Below are positions 33,198-40,977 of a stretch of DNA of 64,000 nucleotides, one piece after another; positions within the stretch are counted from its first letter, which is position 1; each line of letters starts with the position of its first letter. The notes under the pieces are model-generated. The model did not search any database, was not told where the DNA came from, and worked only from the letters and a program-made list of their open reading frames with translations. Source of the stretch: Telluria sp042683405 (lineage in GTDB: Bacteria; Pseudomonadota; Gammaproteobacteria; Burkholderiales; Burkholderiaceae_D); the NCBI RefSeq assembly GCF_042683405.1, contig NZ_JBHUJS010000002.1, positions 682,001 to 746,000 of the forward strand, read 5' to 3'. The translations under genes were made by a program, and so were the position numbers.

Positions 33198-35672
33198 CTA
33201 GCCGCAGCCGCCCAGGTAATGGCACTCGGCGCAGCGGGTGCAGCCATCGACCTTGTGCAATGCGCGCGCCCCGCATTCCGGACAGCGGGCTCCGGCCGCG
33301 GCGGGCGCCACGCCCGCGCTGGTGGCGGCATGCGGCTGCCCGGCCGCTTCGGCGGCGGCTCCCCGCTCCGCCAGCTGGCGCGCCAGCCGCACCGCCGGCA
33401 CCTGGTTGCCGAACGGGTCGAGGAAGCCGCGCCGGATCAGGATCCGCTGCAGCATAAAGGCGATCGCCGCCACTTCCGAGTCGTGGTAGACGGGGACTTC
33501 GGTGCCGTCCTCGCGCGTCAGGTAGCCACAGCGCACCGGCCCCTTCTCCCACACGACCTCGCGCAGGTCGGCCAGCGCCTTGGCGATCGGGCCGCCGGCG
33601 CGCGCCACCAGCGACAGCAGGCGCATCGCCGACGTGATCCACTGGTGCCCGCCCGTGTTCTGGTTGGCCGGCATGAAAAACTCGAACGGCCGCTCGATCG
33701 TCAGCGCCTCGCCGCCAAGCGAACCTTCGGCATGGATGAAGCTCACGGTGAGGTAGACCGCGCGCTTGCCTTCGCTGGTGGAGTACTCGATCTTGGTAGT
33801 GACCGATTCCAGCTCGCCCAGCGGACGCCGCTCGAAGCGCCGCAGCAGCGGGTCCTCGTCCTGCGGCGCAGGCGCGGGGCCGGGCACGCTCAGCACGCTG
33901 CCGGTGACCGGGTTCGGGCGGTAGGTGGCCAGTCCCTTCAGGCCGGCGTGCCAGGCTTCCGTATACAGGCCCTGGAAGTCCTCGTAGGGATAGTCCTCCG
34001 CCACGTTGACGGTCTTGGAGATCGCCGTGTCCACGAAAGGCTGGACCGCTTCCACCATCCGCATGTGGTCCAGGGCGCTCATCTGCAGCGCGGTGACGAA
34101 CTGCGGCGGCAGCCTGGCCTCGTCCGAGACGTCGTTGCCAAGATGGCGGTACAGGCGCCAGGCGTGGTCGGCCACCTCATACACGCGGGTGGTGCCGTCG
34201 GCCATGCGCTTGCGGCGCTGGTACACCCATGCGTAGGGAGGCTCGATGCCGTTCGACGCGTTATCCGCGAACGCCAGCGAGATGGTGCCGGTCGGTGCGA
34301 TCGACAGCAGGTGCGAGTTGCGGATGCCGTGCTGCGCGATGGCAGCCTGGATCGGCGGAGGCAGTCGCCGCACGAAGCTGCCGTCCAGGTAGCGCGCCGC
34401 ATCGAACAGTGGGAATGCACCCTTCTCCTGCGCCAGGCTGACCGAGGCCATATAGGCGGCGTCGCGCAGCTCGCCGGCGATGCGCGCCGCCATTGCGCGG
34501 CCCAGGTCGGAGTCGTAGCGGATTCCCAGCATGACCAGCGCGCTGCCCAAGCCCAGGAAGCCGAGTCCTATCCGGCGCTTCTGGCGCGCTTCGCGCTCCT
34601 GCTGCGCCAGTGGCCAGGCGGTCGCGTCCAGCACCAGGTCGAGCATGCGCACGGCGACCTCGGCCACCTCGCGCATCCGGGCAAAGTCGAAGCGCGCGCT
34701 GTCCGAGAACGGGTCGAGGACATAGGCCGCCAGGTTGAGCGAGCCCAGGTCGCAGCAGCCGTAGGCCGGCAGGGGCTGTTCGCCGCAGGGATTGGTGGCG
34801 CGCAGTTCTTCGGCGTAATACAGGTTGTTCTCGGCATTGATGCGGTCGATGAACAGCACGCCCGGCTCGGCATGGTCGTAGGTGGAGCGCATGATCCGGT
34901 CCCACAGCGCGCGCGCCGCCAGCTTGCGGTACACCCACAGGCCGTCGGCGCGGCGGTAGGCGCCCTCGGCCAGGTCCTCGTCGCCCGGTTCGGCGCGGTG
35001 CACCAGTTCGAAGCCGGCATCGGCCGCCAGCGCCTCCATGAAGCGGTCCGGCACCCCCACCGACAGGTTGAAGTTGGCAAAACCGCCCCCGTCCTTGGCG
35101 GCGATGAAGCGCTCGATGTCGGGATGGTCGATCCGCAGCACGCCCATCTGGGCACCGCGCCGGGCCCCTGCCGACTCGACCGTCTTGCAGGAGGCGTCGA
35201 ACACTTCCATATAGGAAACCGGCCCGGAGGCGCGCGACTGGGTGCCGCGCACCTTGCTGCCGAACGGCCGGATGGCGGAAAAGTCGTAGCCGACGCCGCC
35301 CCCGCGCCGCATGGTCTCGGCCGCCTCCGCCACCGCCGTGTAAATCCCGGGCAACCCGTTTTCGTCGACGCCGGTCACCGAGTCGCCCACCGGCTGCACG
35401 AAGCAATTGATCAGGGTGGCCTTGCTCTCCAGGCCGGCCGCGGAGTTGATGCGCCCGGCCGGCACGAAGCCGTTGTCCTGCGCCCAGACGAAGCGCGCCT
35501 CCAGCGCATCGCGCACGGAGGCATCCTCCTGCGCCGCCAGCGCGCGGGCGACGCGCAGCCGCACTTCGCCGATGCTCTGCTCGTCGCCCTTGGCGTATTT
35601 TTCAAGCAAAACATCGACCGACACCTCTTGCGGCGTCATCGGCGGAACGGGGCTGGCTGCACGCTTATTCAT
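33198..35672 (-). CDS. nrdJ: Adenosylcobalamin-dependent ribonucleoside-diphosphate reductase
   Basis: Protein of 824 aa. It reduces ribonucleotides to deoxyribonucleotides using B12. Core motifs are present: NCFVQPVGDSV (active-site Cys), RRGGGVGYDFSAIRP, NPCGEQPLPAYGCCDLGSLNL (radical and redox Cys region), and IAPTGTISLAFADNASNGIEP. The C-terminus carries a zinc-finger-like CPECGARALHKVDGCTRCAECHY with the redox-shuttle cysteines. The start MNKRAASP at 35672 is chosen; the frame continues to 35768 without homology. I see no cobalamin riboswitch upstream. The enzyme works with or without oxygen. Confidence 0.93.
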   Translation of the reverse strand: MNKRAASPVPPMTPQEVSVDVLLEKYAKGDEQSIGEVRLRVARALAAQEDASVRDALEARFVWAQDNGFVPAGRINSAAGLESKATLINCFVQPVGDSVTGVDENGLPGIYTAVAEAAETMRRGGGVGYDFSAIRPFGSKVRGTQSRASGPVSYMEVFDASCKTVESAGARRGAQMGVLRIDHPDIERFIAAKDGGGFANFNLSVGVPDRFMEALAADAGFELVHRAEPGDEDLAEGAYRRADGLWVYRKLAARALWDRIMRSTYDHAEPGVLFIDRINAENNLYYAEELRATNPCGEQPLPAYGCCDLGSLNLAAYVLDPFSDSARFDFARMREVAEVAVRMLDLVLDATAWPLAQQEREARQKRRIGLGFLGLGSALVMLGIRYDSDLGRAMAARIAGELRDAAYMASVSLAQEKGAFPLFDAARYLDGSFVRRLPPPIQAAIAQHGIRNSHLLSIAPTGTISLAFADNASNGIEPPYAWVYQRRKRMADGTTRVYEVADHAWRLYRHLGNDVSDEARLPPQFVTALQMSALDHMRMVEAVQPFVDTAISKTVNVAEDYPYEDFQGLYTEAWHAGLKGLATYRPNPVTGSVLSVPGPAPAPQDEDPLLRRFERRPLGELESVTTKIEYSTSEGKRAVYLTVSFIHAEGSLGGEALTIERPFEFFMPANQNTGGHQWITSAMRLLSLVARAGGPIAKALADLREVVWEKGPVRCGYLTREDGTEVPVYHDSEVAAIAFMLQRILIRRGFLDPFGNQVPAVRLARQLAERGAAAEAAGQPHAATSAGVAPAAAGARCPECGARALHKVDGCTRCAECHYLGGCG

Positions 35673-36062
35673 GATGGGCTCGTGTACAGGCTTGGATCGG
35701 GGGGGCGGCGCCATGCCGGAACACGGCGGAAGCCTAATTTCAGCGAAAAACAACGCAAAATCGGCCAATTTTTCCTAAAGGACACACAAAAATATCCAAC
35801 TGGAAATCTTGAACGTTAGCTGGCTAACACAACTGATAAAAAACTTAGCCGAACCTTAAGCACGATTGGCAAAAATGCCAACTTTTGCGAAAGCTCAATG
35901 TTAATCTTTAACCCACTGATGAGCCCGACAGAGATGAACGACAAAACGATCGAGCATCGAACCGACCCGAAAGGCGGCCGCGGACATCAGGTTCGGCCGA
36001 CGTGCTCCGTCAAGCCGGCGCAGCTAAATTTAACGTTACTAACCTGTCAATTGGAGATACAT
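35673..36062. other. Divergent intergenic region between nrdJ and the PEP-CTERM gene
   Basis: This 390-base gap is AT-richer than its surroundings and has no supported gene. It contains two short perfect palindromes, GTTAGC-TG-GCTAAC (35815-35828) and TTGGCA-N4-TGCCAA (35866-35881), either of which may be an operator. No B12-box or sigma-54 promoter was recognised. Confidence 0.5.
35866..35881. promoter_or_regulatory. Palindromic site upstream of the PEP-CTERM gene
   Basis: TTGGCA-AAAA-TGCCAA is a perfect 6-base inverted repeat about 190 bases before ATG 36063. The nearby GTTAGCTGGCTAAC (35815-35828) is another. The binding protein is unknown. Confidence 0.3.
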
Positions 36063-36566
36063 ATGAAACTGAAGACCATCGCCGCCGCAGCGGTACTCGC
36101 ACTGGGCGCAAACACCGCTTTCGCAGCTGACATCGTGCATGATGCTGGCATGATCCCTGTCGCTCCGGACACCTTCTACCACCTGTTCGACCACGACACG
36201 ATCGGCACCTTCACCGACACCATCAACTTCACGATCACCGCGGGCGACCTGGCTTCTTCGGCCAACCCACTGAACGTGATGCTGTCGGGCCAGAACGTCA
36301 GCAACATCGACAACCTGCAGTACACCCTGTGGTCGGGTTCGACCTCGCTGTACACCTTCAACGGCGACAACACCACCAACTGGGCAACCTCCCTGCCAGC
36401 TGGCGACTACGTGATCAAGGTCACCGGTAACGCCAACGGCTCGCACGGCGGCACCTACGGCCTGGCAATGCAACTGGCTCCAATCCCAGAGCCACAAACC
36501 TACGCAATGCTGCTGGCAGGCCTGGGCCTGGTCGGCTTCGCTGCACGCCGTCGCGCCGCCAAGTAA
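36063..36566 (+). CDS. FxDxF family PEP-CTERM sorting-domain protein
   Basis: Protein of 167 aa. A signal peptide (MKLKTIAAAAVLALGANTAFA) is followed by a beta-rich body containing the FTDTINF motif that defines the FxDxF class. The C-terminal sorting signal is PEPQTYAMLLAGLGLVGFAARRR: the PEP tripeptide, a hydrophobic helix and a basic tail. Such proteins are processed by exosortase EpsH/XrtA and found in exopolysaccharide or biofilm matrix. No exosortase is in the window. GGAGATA precedes ATG 36063, and a strong terminator follows at 36609. Confidence 0.92.
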   Translation: MKLKTIAAAAVLALGANTAFAADIVHDAGMIPVAPDTFYHLFDHDTIGTFTDTINFTITAGDLASSANPLNVMLSGQNVSNIDNLQYTLWSGSTSLYTFNGDNTTNWATSLPAGDYVIKVTGNANGSHGGTYGLAMQLAPIPEPQTYAMLLAGLGLVGFAARRRAAK

Positions 36567-36608
36567 TAGGTCGCTTTAAGCTGCGTCGTATCGCAGCGGA
36601 CGATGGAC

Positions 36609-36633
36609 AAGCCCTGGTTCGCCAGGGCTTTTT
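36609..36633 (+). terminator. Rho-independent terminator after the PEP-CTERM gene
   Basis: AAGCCCTGG, TTCG tetraloop, CCAGGGCTT, then T residues. A UUCG-type loop makes this a particularly stable stem. Confidence 0.93.
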
Positions 36634-36780
36634 CCGTTGTCGCCGTGAACACAACCATACTACGCCCGCGCATCCGGGCACGCACGCCAGCGCGGCGCAC
36701 GCAATGGGGCGAACTGCTATAGTGAATCGGAAGATGCCGCGCGGCGCGGGGCAAGCCGGCCGCGGCCTTGCGGAGGATAT

Positions 36781-39165
36781 GTGAATCCCTTTTCATTTCC
36801 GATCGCCGTTTTCGTGATCGACGAGGAAGGCAGGATCCAGAGCTGGAACAAGGCATGCGAAAAGATGTCCGGCTTCAGCGCAGATGAAATCCGCTGCCAG
36901 CCCCTGGGCCAGATCGTCACACCGCACCAGAACACCGGCACCGCTCCCCTCAAGTTCGACCACGACTGCGACCTCGACGCCTGGCTCACCCGCAAGGACG
37001 GCAAGAGCATGCCGGTCCACGTGACCGCCGCCCGCCACGTGCTCGACCCGGACCATCCGCACTCGTACAGCGTGATCGTCATCCCCAAGGGCGAACAGCC
37101 GCCCGCCTCGCAACAGCTGATCCAGGATGCACCGCTGCTGGACATCATCGAGGGCCTGCCCTGCGTGTTCTATGTGATCGACCAGAGCGGCCACCTGCTG
37201 CTGTGGAACCGCCGCCTGGAAGAAGCGCTGGAGATGGACGGCGAAGCACTGCCGCTGGTGAACGTGGCCGCCTTCTTCGACGAACGGGAGCGCGCGGACA
37301 TCGAAAACAAGATCCGCGAAGCCTTCGTCACCGGCAGCTCCAGCCATGAGGCGTACCTGATCGGTTCGAAGGGCAAGCGCACGCCTTTCCTGTTCAATTG
37401 CGCGCTGATGAGCCTGGGCAGCATCCCCTGCATCTTCGGCACCGGCCTGGACATCAGCGCGCAAAAGGAAACCGAGCTGCGCCTGCTGGTGCGCGAGCGC
37501 GCCATGTACTCGAGCGTGAACGCGATCGTGATCACCTGCTGCGACAGGGGCGACAACATCATCGAGTACGTCAACCCGGCGTTCGAGCAGCTGACCGGCT
37601 ACAGGCTGGCCGAGATCAAGGGGCGCGATCCGCGCTTCATGGCCATGCCCGGCTGCGACGAGGAAGAGCGCGACAAGATCCGCGCCGCCCTCAAGCGCTG
37701 CGAAAGCGTCCGCGTGGTGCTGCGCAACCGGCGCAAGGATGGCGAGGTGTTCTGGAACGACCTGCGCCTGGACCCGGTGCGCAACGCCGAGGGCAAGGTT
37801 ACGCACTACATCGGCGTGATCGAGGACGTGACCACCAAGCGCCAGTACGAGCGGCGCCTGCAGCACCTGGCCAACCACGACCCCCTCACCGGCCTGGCCA
37901 ACCGCGCCCTGTTGCAGGAAAAAGTACAGCTGTCGATCATGTTTGCCCAGCGTAACGAAGCGCTGCTGGCGGTCGCCTTCCTCGACCTCGACAACTTCAA
38001 GTTCATCAACGATAACTACGGCCACGAGATCGGCGACGTGGTGCTGAAGGAAGTGGCCAACCGCCTGCGCCGCAACGTGCGCGAGGAAGATACGGTCGCG
38101 CGCCTGGGCGGCGACGAGTTCGTGCTGGTGATCACCAGCCAGCCCAGCGTCTCGCACGTGGCCGAAATGATGGAGCGCGTGCGCGCCAGCGTGAGCGCGC
38201 CGGTCCGGATCGACTCCAAGGAAGTGCTGCCGGGCGTGAGCATCGGCGTGAGCCTGTACCCGCGCGACGGCGACACCGTGGACCGCCTGATGCGCGCCGC
38301 CGATGCCGCCATGTACCACGCCAAGACTTCGGGGCGCAATACCTGCACCTTCTATTCCGAGGACCTGAACCGGTCGGTGCACGAGCACCTGTCGCTCAAG
38401 GCGCGCCTGTCACAGGCGATCGCCGAGGGGCAGCTGTCGGTCGGCTACCAGCCCAAGGTGGACCTGCGGACGGGCCAGGTGGTCGGCGCGGAAGCCCTGG
38501 TGCGCTGGAACGATCCCGAAGCCGGCGAGATCTTGCCGGGCAAGTTCATTCCGGTCGCCGAAGAGACGGGGCAGATCGTGCAACTGGGCGAGTTCGTGCT
38601 GGCGCGGGCCTGCGAGACCCTGCGCGAGTTGCAGGACAAGGGGCTGCGCGAGTTCACCATCTCGGTCAACCTGTCGGTGCGCCAGCTGCGCGAAAAGGAG
38701 TTCGTGGACCGCCTGGCCGCGCTGCTCGCACAGCACCAGCTGGCGCCCGGCTCGCTGGAACTGGAAGTGACCGAAAGCCAGCTGATGGACGACCCCGAAG
38801 AAGCGGTGAAGAAGCTGTCGAGGCTCAAGGAGCTGGGCGTGCGGCTCTCGATCGACGATTTCGGCACCGGCTATTCGAGCCTGAGCTACCTGCAGAAATT
38901 CCCGGTCGATTACATCAAGATCGACCGCACCTTCCTGCGCGAAGTGGGCTGGGGCGAGCGCGACACGGTCATCGCAAAGGCGATCATCTCGCTGGGGCAC
39001 AACCTGAACCTGACCGTGATCGCCGAAGGCGTCGAGACCACCGAGCAGATGTCGTTCCTGCGCGACCACGAGTGCGACCAGATGCAGGGCTTCTATTTCA
39101 GCCCGGCGCTCAGCCGCGAACAGCTGGCCGGGAAGATGCTGACCCGGCTGGAGCTCTCCGGCTAG
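36781..39165 (+). CDS. PAS-GGDEF-EAL bifunctional cyclic di-GMP protein
   Basis: Protein of 794 aa, cytoplasmic. Three PAS modules occupy about residues 1-110, 120-235 and 240-355. The GGDEF domain has LTGLANR (about 367), GGDEF at about 441, and an REED I-site just before it. The EAL domain has EALVRW (about 569), NLSVRQ, a Glu in TESQLMDD, DDFGTGYSSL, KIDRTF and EGVET. All catalytic motifs of both domains look intact, so it could both make and degrade cyclic di-GMP depending on PAS signals. The start is GTG 36781 with GGAGG 5 bases upstream. Confidence 0.92.
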   Translation: MNPFSFPIAVFVIDEEGRIQSWNKACEKMSGFSADEIRCQPLGQIVTPHQNTGTAPLKFDHDCDLDAWLTRKDGKSMPVHVTAARHVLDPDHPHSYSVIVIPKGEQPPASQQLIQDAPLLDIIEGLPCVFYVIDQSGHLLLWNRRLEEALEMDGEALPLVNVAAFFDERERADIENKIREAFVTGSSSHEAYLIGSKGKRTPFLFNCALMSLGSIPCIFGTGLDISAQKETELRLLVRERAMYSSVNAIVITCCDRGDNIIEYVNPAFEQLTGYRLAEIKGRDPRFMAMPGCDEEERDKIRAALKRCESVRVVLRNRRKDGEVFWNDLRLDPVRNAEGKVTHYIGVIEDVTTKRQYERRLQHLANHDPLTGLANRALLQEKVQLSIMFAQRNEALLAVAFLDLDNFKFINDNYGHEIGDVVLKEVANRLRRNVREEDTVARLGGDEFVLVITSQPSVSHVAEMMERVRASVSAPVRIDSKEVLPGVSIGVSLYPRDGDTVDRLMRAADAAMYHAKTSGRNTCTFYSEDLNRSVHEHLSLKARLSQAIAEGQLSVGYQPKVDLRTGQVVGAEALVRWNDPEAGEILPGKFIPVAEETGQIVQLGEFVLARACETLRELQDKGLREFTISVNLSVRQLREKEFVDRLAALLAQHQLAPGSLELEVTESQLMDDPEEAVKKLSRLKELGVRLSIDDFGTGYSSLSYLQKFPVDYIKIDRTFLREVGWGERDTVIAKAIISLGHNLNLTVIAEGVETTEQMSFLRDHECDQMQGFYFSPALSREQLAGKMLTRLELSG

Positions 39166-39197
39166 CCCGCAGCCCGTCTCCCCGGCGCAGGCCGCGA

Positions 39198-40349
39198 TTA
39201 CGCGTGTGCGACAACCTTGCCCGCGAACGGGCGCGCATCGATCGGGAGGTCGAGCGCAAACGTGGTGCCATCCCGGACGGTGCTCGATACATGCACGCTG
39301 CCTCCGTGCGCCTCGGCCACATGGCGGATGAACGACAGACCCACGCCCCACCCCACGCTCTTGCGGCGCGCCTGCTCCGCGCGCAGGTACAGCTGGAAGA
39401 TCGATTCCATCATCTCCACCGGGATCGGCGGGCCGTCGTTGTGGACCGATACCTTTACCCGCGTCGATGTCAGGTGCACCCACAGCTGCACCGGCGTATT
39501 CGGCGCGCCATGCTTGATCGCGTTGCTGATCATGTTCTCGATGGCACGCTGGAGCGAGCTGCGGCACCAGTAGCCGTGCGCGCTCGCCGGCAGCACCTGC
39601 AGGTCCACGCCGTGGAAGCTGGCCGTATGTTCCGCGACCTCGGCGACCAGCGCGGCCATGTCGAACTGCTCGATCCGCAGCGGCATGGCCGCGGCGCCGG
39701 ACTCCAGCAGGTTGTCGAGCATCTGCGTGGCCATGTCCTCGATACGGCTGGTGTTCTGCAGGATGCGTGCGGCCAGGCCCTGCGCCTGCTGCAGCGACGA
39801 GGCGCGCTGGATCAGTTGCGCGGCGAGGTGGGCGTTCGACAGGGGCGTGCGCAGGTCGTGCGCGAGCGCCGCGGCAAACTGTTCGCGCAGCGCCGCCTGC
39901 GCGGTGGCGAAGGCGTTGGCGCTCTCGCGGATGGCGCTGTCGATGGCGGTGTGGATGGTGCCGGCCTCGCCCGCGCCGAGGGCAACGCCGGCCGCGTGCA
40001 GGGTTTCCATCAGCACGCTGCGCAGCAGCTGCAGCTCATGGATCAGGGTGGTGGTGTCATAGCCGGTGAGGCGGGCGCGCTCGTCGCCGTGGGCGATGGC
40101 GATTACCGAAATATCGATGGCGGCGCGCTGGACATAGGCCGGCGTGAGCAGCAGCGCCAGGCTGTCCATCAGCGACGGCAGGGTATTTTCAAGGATCGGC
40201 TCGTGCAGTTCGGCGGCCTTGGCCAGCGTCTGCGCGACCAGCGCCTTCCAGCGGCCCATCACCTCTTCCTGCAGGCGCAGCACCTGCCGGGACAGTGCGG
40301 ACAGCTGCGCCGGATCCACGCTCGCCAGGCCAATCATCTGTTCGGACAC
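39198..40349 (-). CDS. Soluble sensor histidine kinase
   Basis: Protein of 383 aa without membrane helices. The N-terminal helical region (about 1-145) resembles RsbR/RsbT-coantagonist-like sensor modules (VLRLQEEVMGRWKALVAQTL). HisKA follows with AHDLRTPLSNAHL (phospho-His 164). The HATPase_c domain has NMISNAIKHG, NDGPPIP and GWGVGLSFIRHVAEAHGG. No receiver domain or linked regulator. The start is taken as GTG 40349 because GGGAGG lies 4 bases upstream; the open frame reaches 40454 without homology. It sits between c-di-GMP genes (PAS-GGDEF-EAL, PilZ). Confidence 0.85.
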   Translation of the reverse strand: MSEQMIGLASVDPAQLSALSRQVLRLQEEVMGRWKALVAQTLAKAAELHEPILENTLPSLMDSLALLLTPAYVQRAAIDISVIAIAHGDERARLTGYDTTTLIHELQLLRSVLMETLHAAGVALGAGEAGTIHTAIDSAIRESANAFATAQAALREQFAAALAHDLRTPLSNAHLAAQLIQRASSLQQAQGLAARILQNTSRIEDMATQMLDNLLESGAAAMPLRIEQFDMAALVAEVAEHTASFHGVDLQVLPASAHGYWCRSSLQRAIENMISNAIKHGAPNTPVQLWVHLTSTRVKVSVHNDGPPIPVEMMESIFQLYLRAEQARRKSVGWGVGLSFIRHVAEAHGGSVHVSSTVRDGTTFALDLPIDARPFAGKVVAHA

Positions 40350-40475
40350 GCCACCTCCCTGCAATCCCGCGAGTGCCGGCCGCCCAGCCCGCGGTATTGT
40401 TGTTTTCCAGAGCTGGACTGTAGCGCATCGCACGGCACCGTTCTGTTTGCTCACGCACAGACCGCGCGCCGCTCG

Positions 40476-40814
40476 TCAGGGCGCGGGCACCGCCTTGCTC
40501 ACGAAATCCGTGATCTCGCCGGTGGTGGCAGGGTCGACTTCGACGAACATGGCGCCGACGCGAAAGCCTCCGGGCACGCCGCTGGTACTCTGGTTGACGA
40601 TCTTGACGAGGATGTGGTGGCGGGTGCGGCTGCCGGGCAGGCCGAATTCGATACGGCGCAGCGCACCGCTTTCGATGACTTCAGGGGTCGCGAAACTGGC
40701 GCCGCGCAGCGAGATGTCGAGCATGATCACGGGCGTGCGGCCCGTCCCGTCGGGGGACAGCAGGAACGCATGCTCATGCATCAGCGCCCTCGTGTGTGCG
40801 CGGCGTTCTCTCAA
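40476..40814 (-). CDS. PilZ domain protein
   Basis: Protein of about 112 aa. The PilZ c-di-GMP-binding pattern is visible: the N-terminal RERRAHTR (RxxxR) and LDISLRGASFAT (D/NxSxxG-type). C-terminal beta-strands follow (ILVKIVNQSTSGVPGGFRVGAMFVEVD). I place the start at a TTG (40814) just before the RxxxR motif, with GGAG upstream. The start is uncertain, since the frame is open to 40940. It probably acts as a c-di-GMP receptor for the adjacent signalling genes. Confidence 0.72.
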   Translation of the reverse strand: MRERRAHTRALMHEHAFLLSPDGTGRTPVIMLDISLRGASFATPEVIESGALRRIEFGLPGSRTRHHILVKIVNQSTSGVPGGFRVGAMFVEVDPATTGEITDFVSKAVPAP

Positions 40815-40893
40815 GGCGGTGGCTCCGGTAACAAGATGCAGTCCAGTGTAAGCCGCAGGCCGGCATCGGGGCGCACTCGTGGGCTGGGGAGCC

Positions 40894-40964
40894 GGGACAC
40901 GGTCCGTCGGACGTCCCCCGGCTTGCGTGGTGGAAGGCAAGGGACAGTCGCCGGGACCATCCCC
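40894..40964. repeat. GGGACAGTC-type dispersed repeats, degenerate copy G
   Basis: Two imperfect hairpins lie side by side: GGGACACGGTCCGTCGGACGTCCC (40894-40917) and GGGACAGTCGCCGGGACCATCCCC (40941-40964). Both resemble the GGGGACAGTCCC family and lie between the PilZ gene and the TonB receptor stop. Confidence 0.45.
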
Positions 40965-40977
40965 TGCCCGGACAGCA

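Noticed and set aside
33081..35819. 912-codon plus-strand frame opposite nrdJ
   Set aside because: Shadow of nrdJ; low-complexity His/Arg/Gln-rich translation with no motif.
35673..36062. Cobalamin riboswitch or sigma-54 promoter before nrdJ or the PEP-CTERM gene
   Set aside because: No B12-box core was found, and the TGGCA...TTGC elements present have the wrong spacing for -24/-12.
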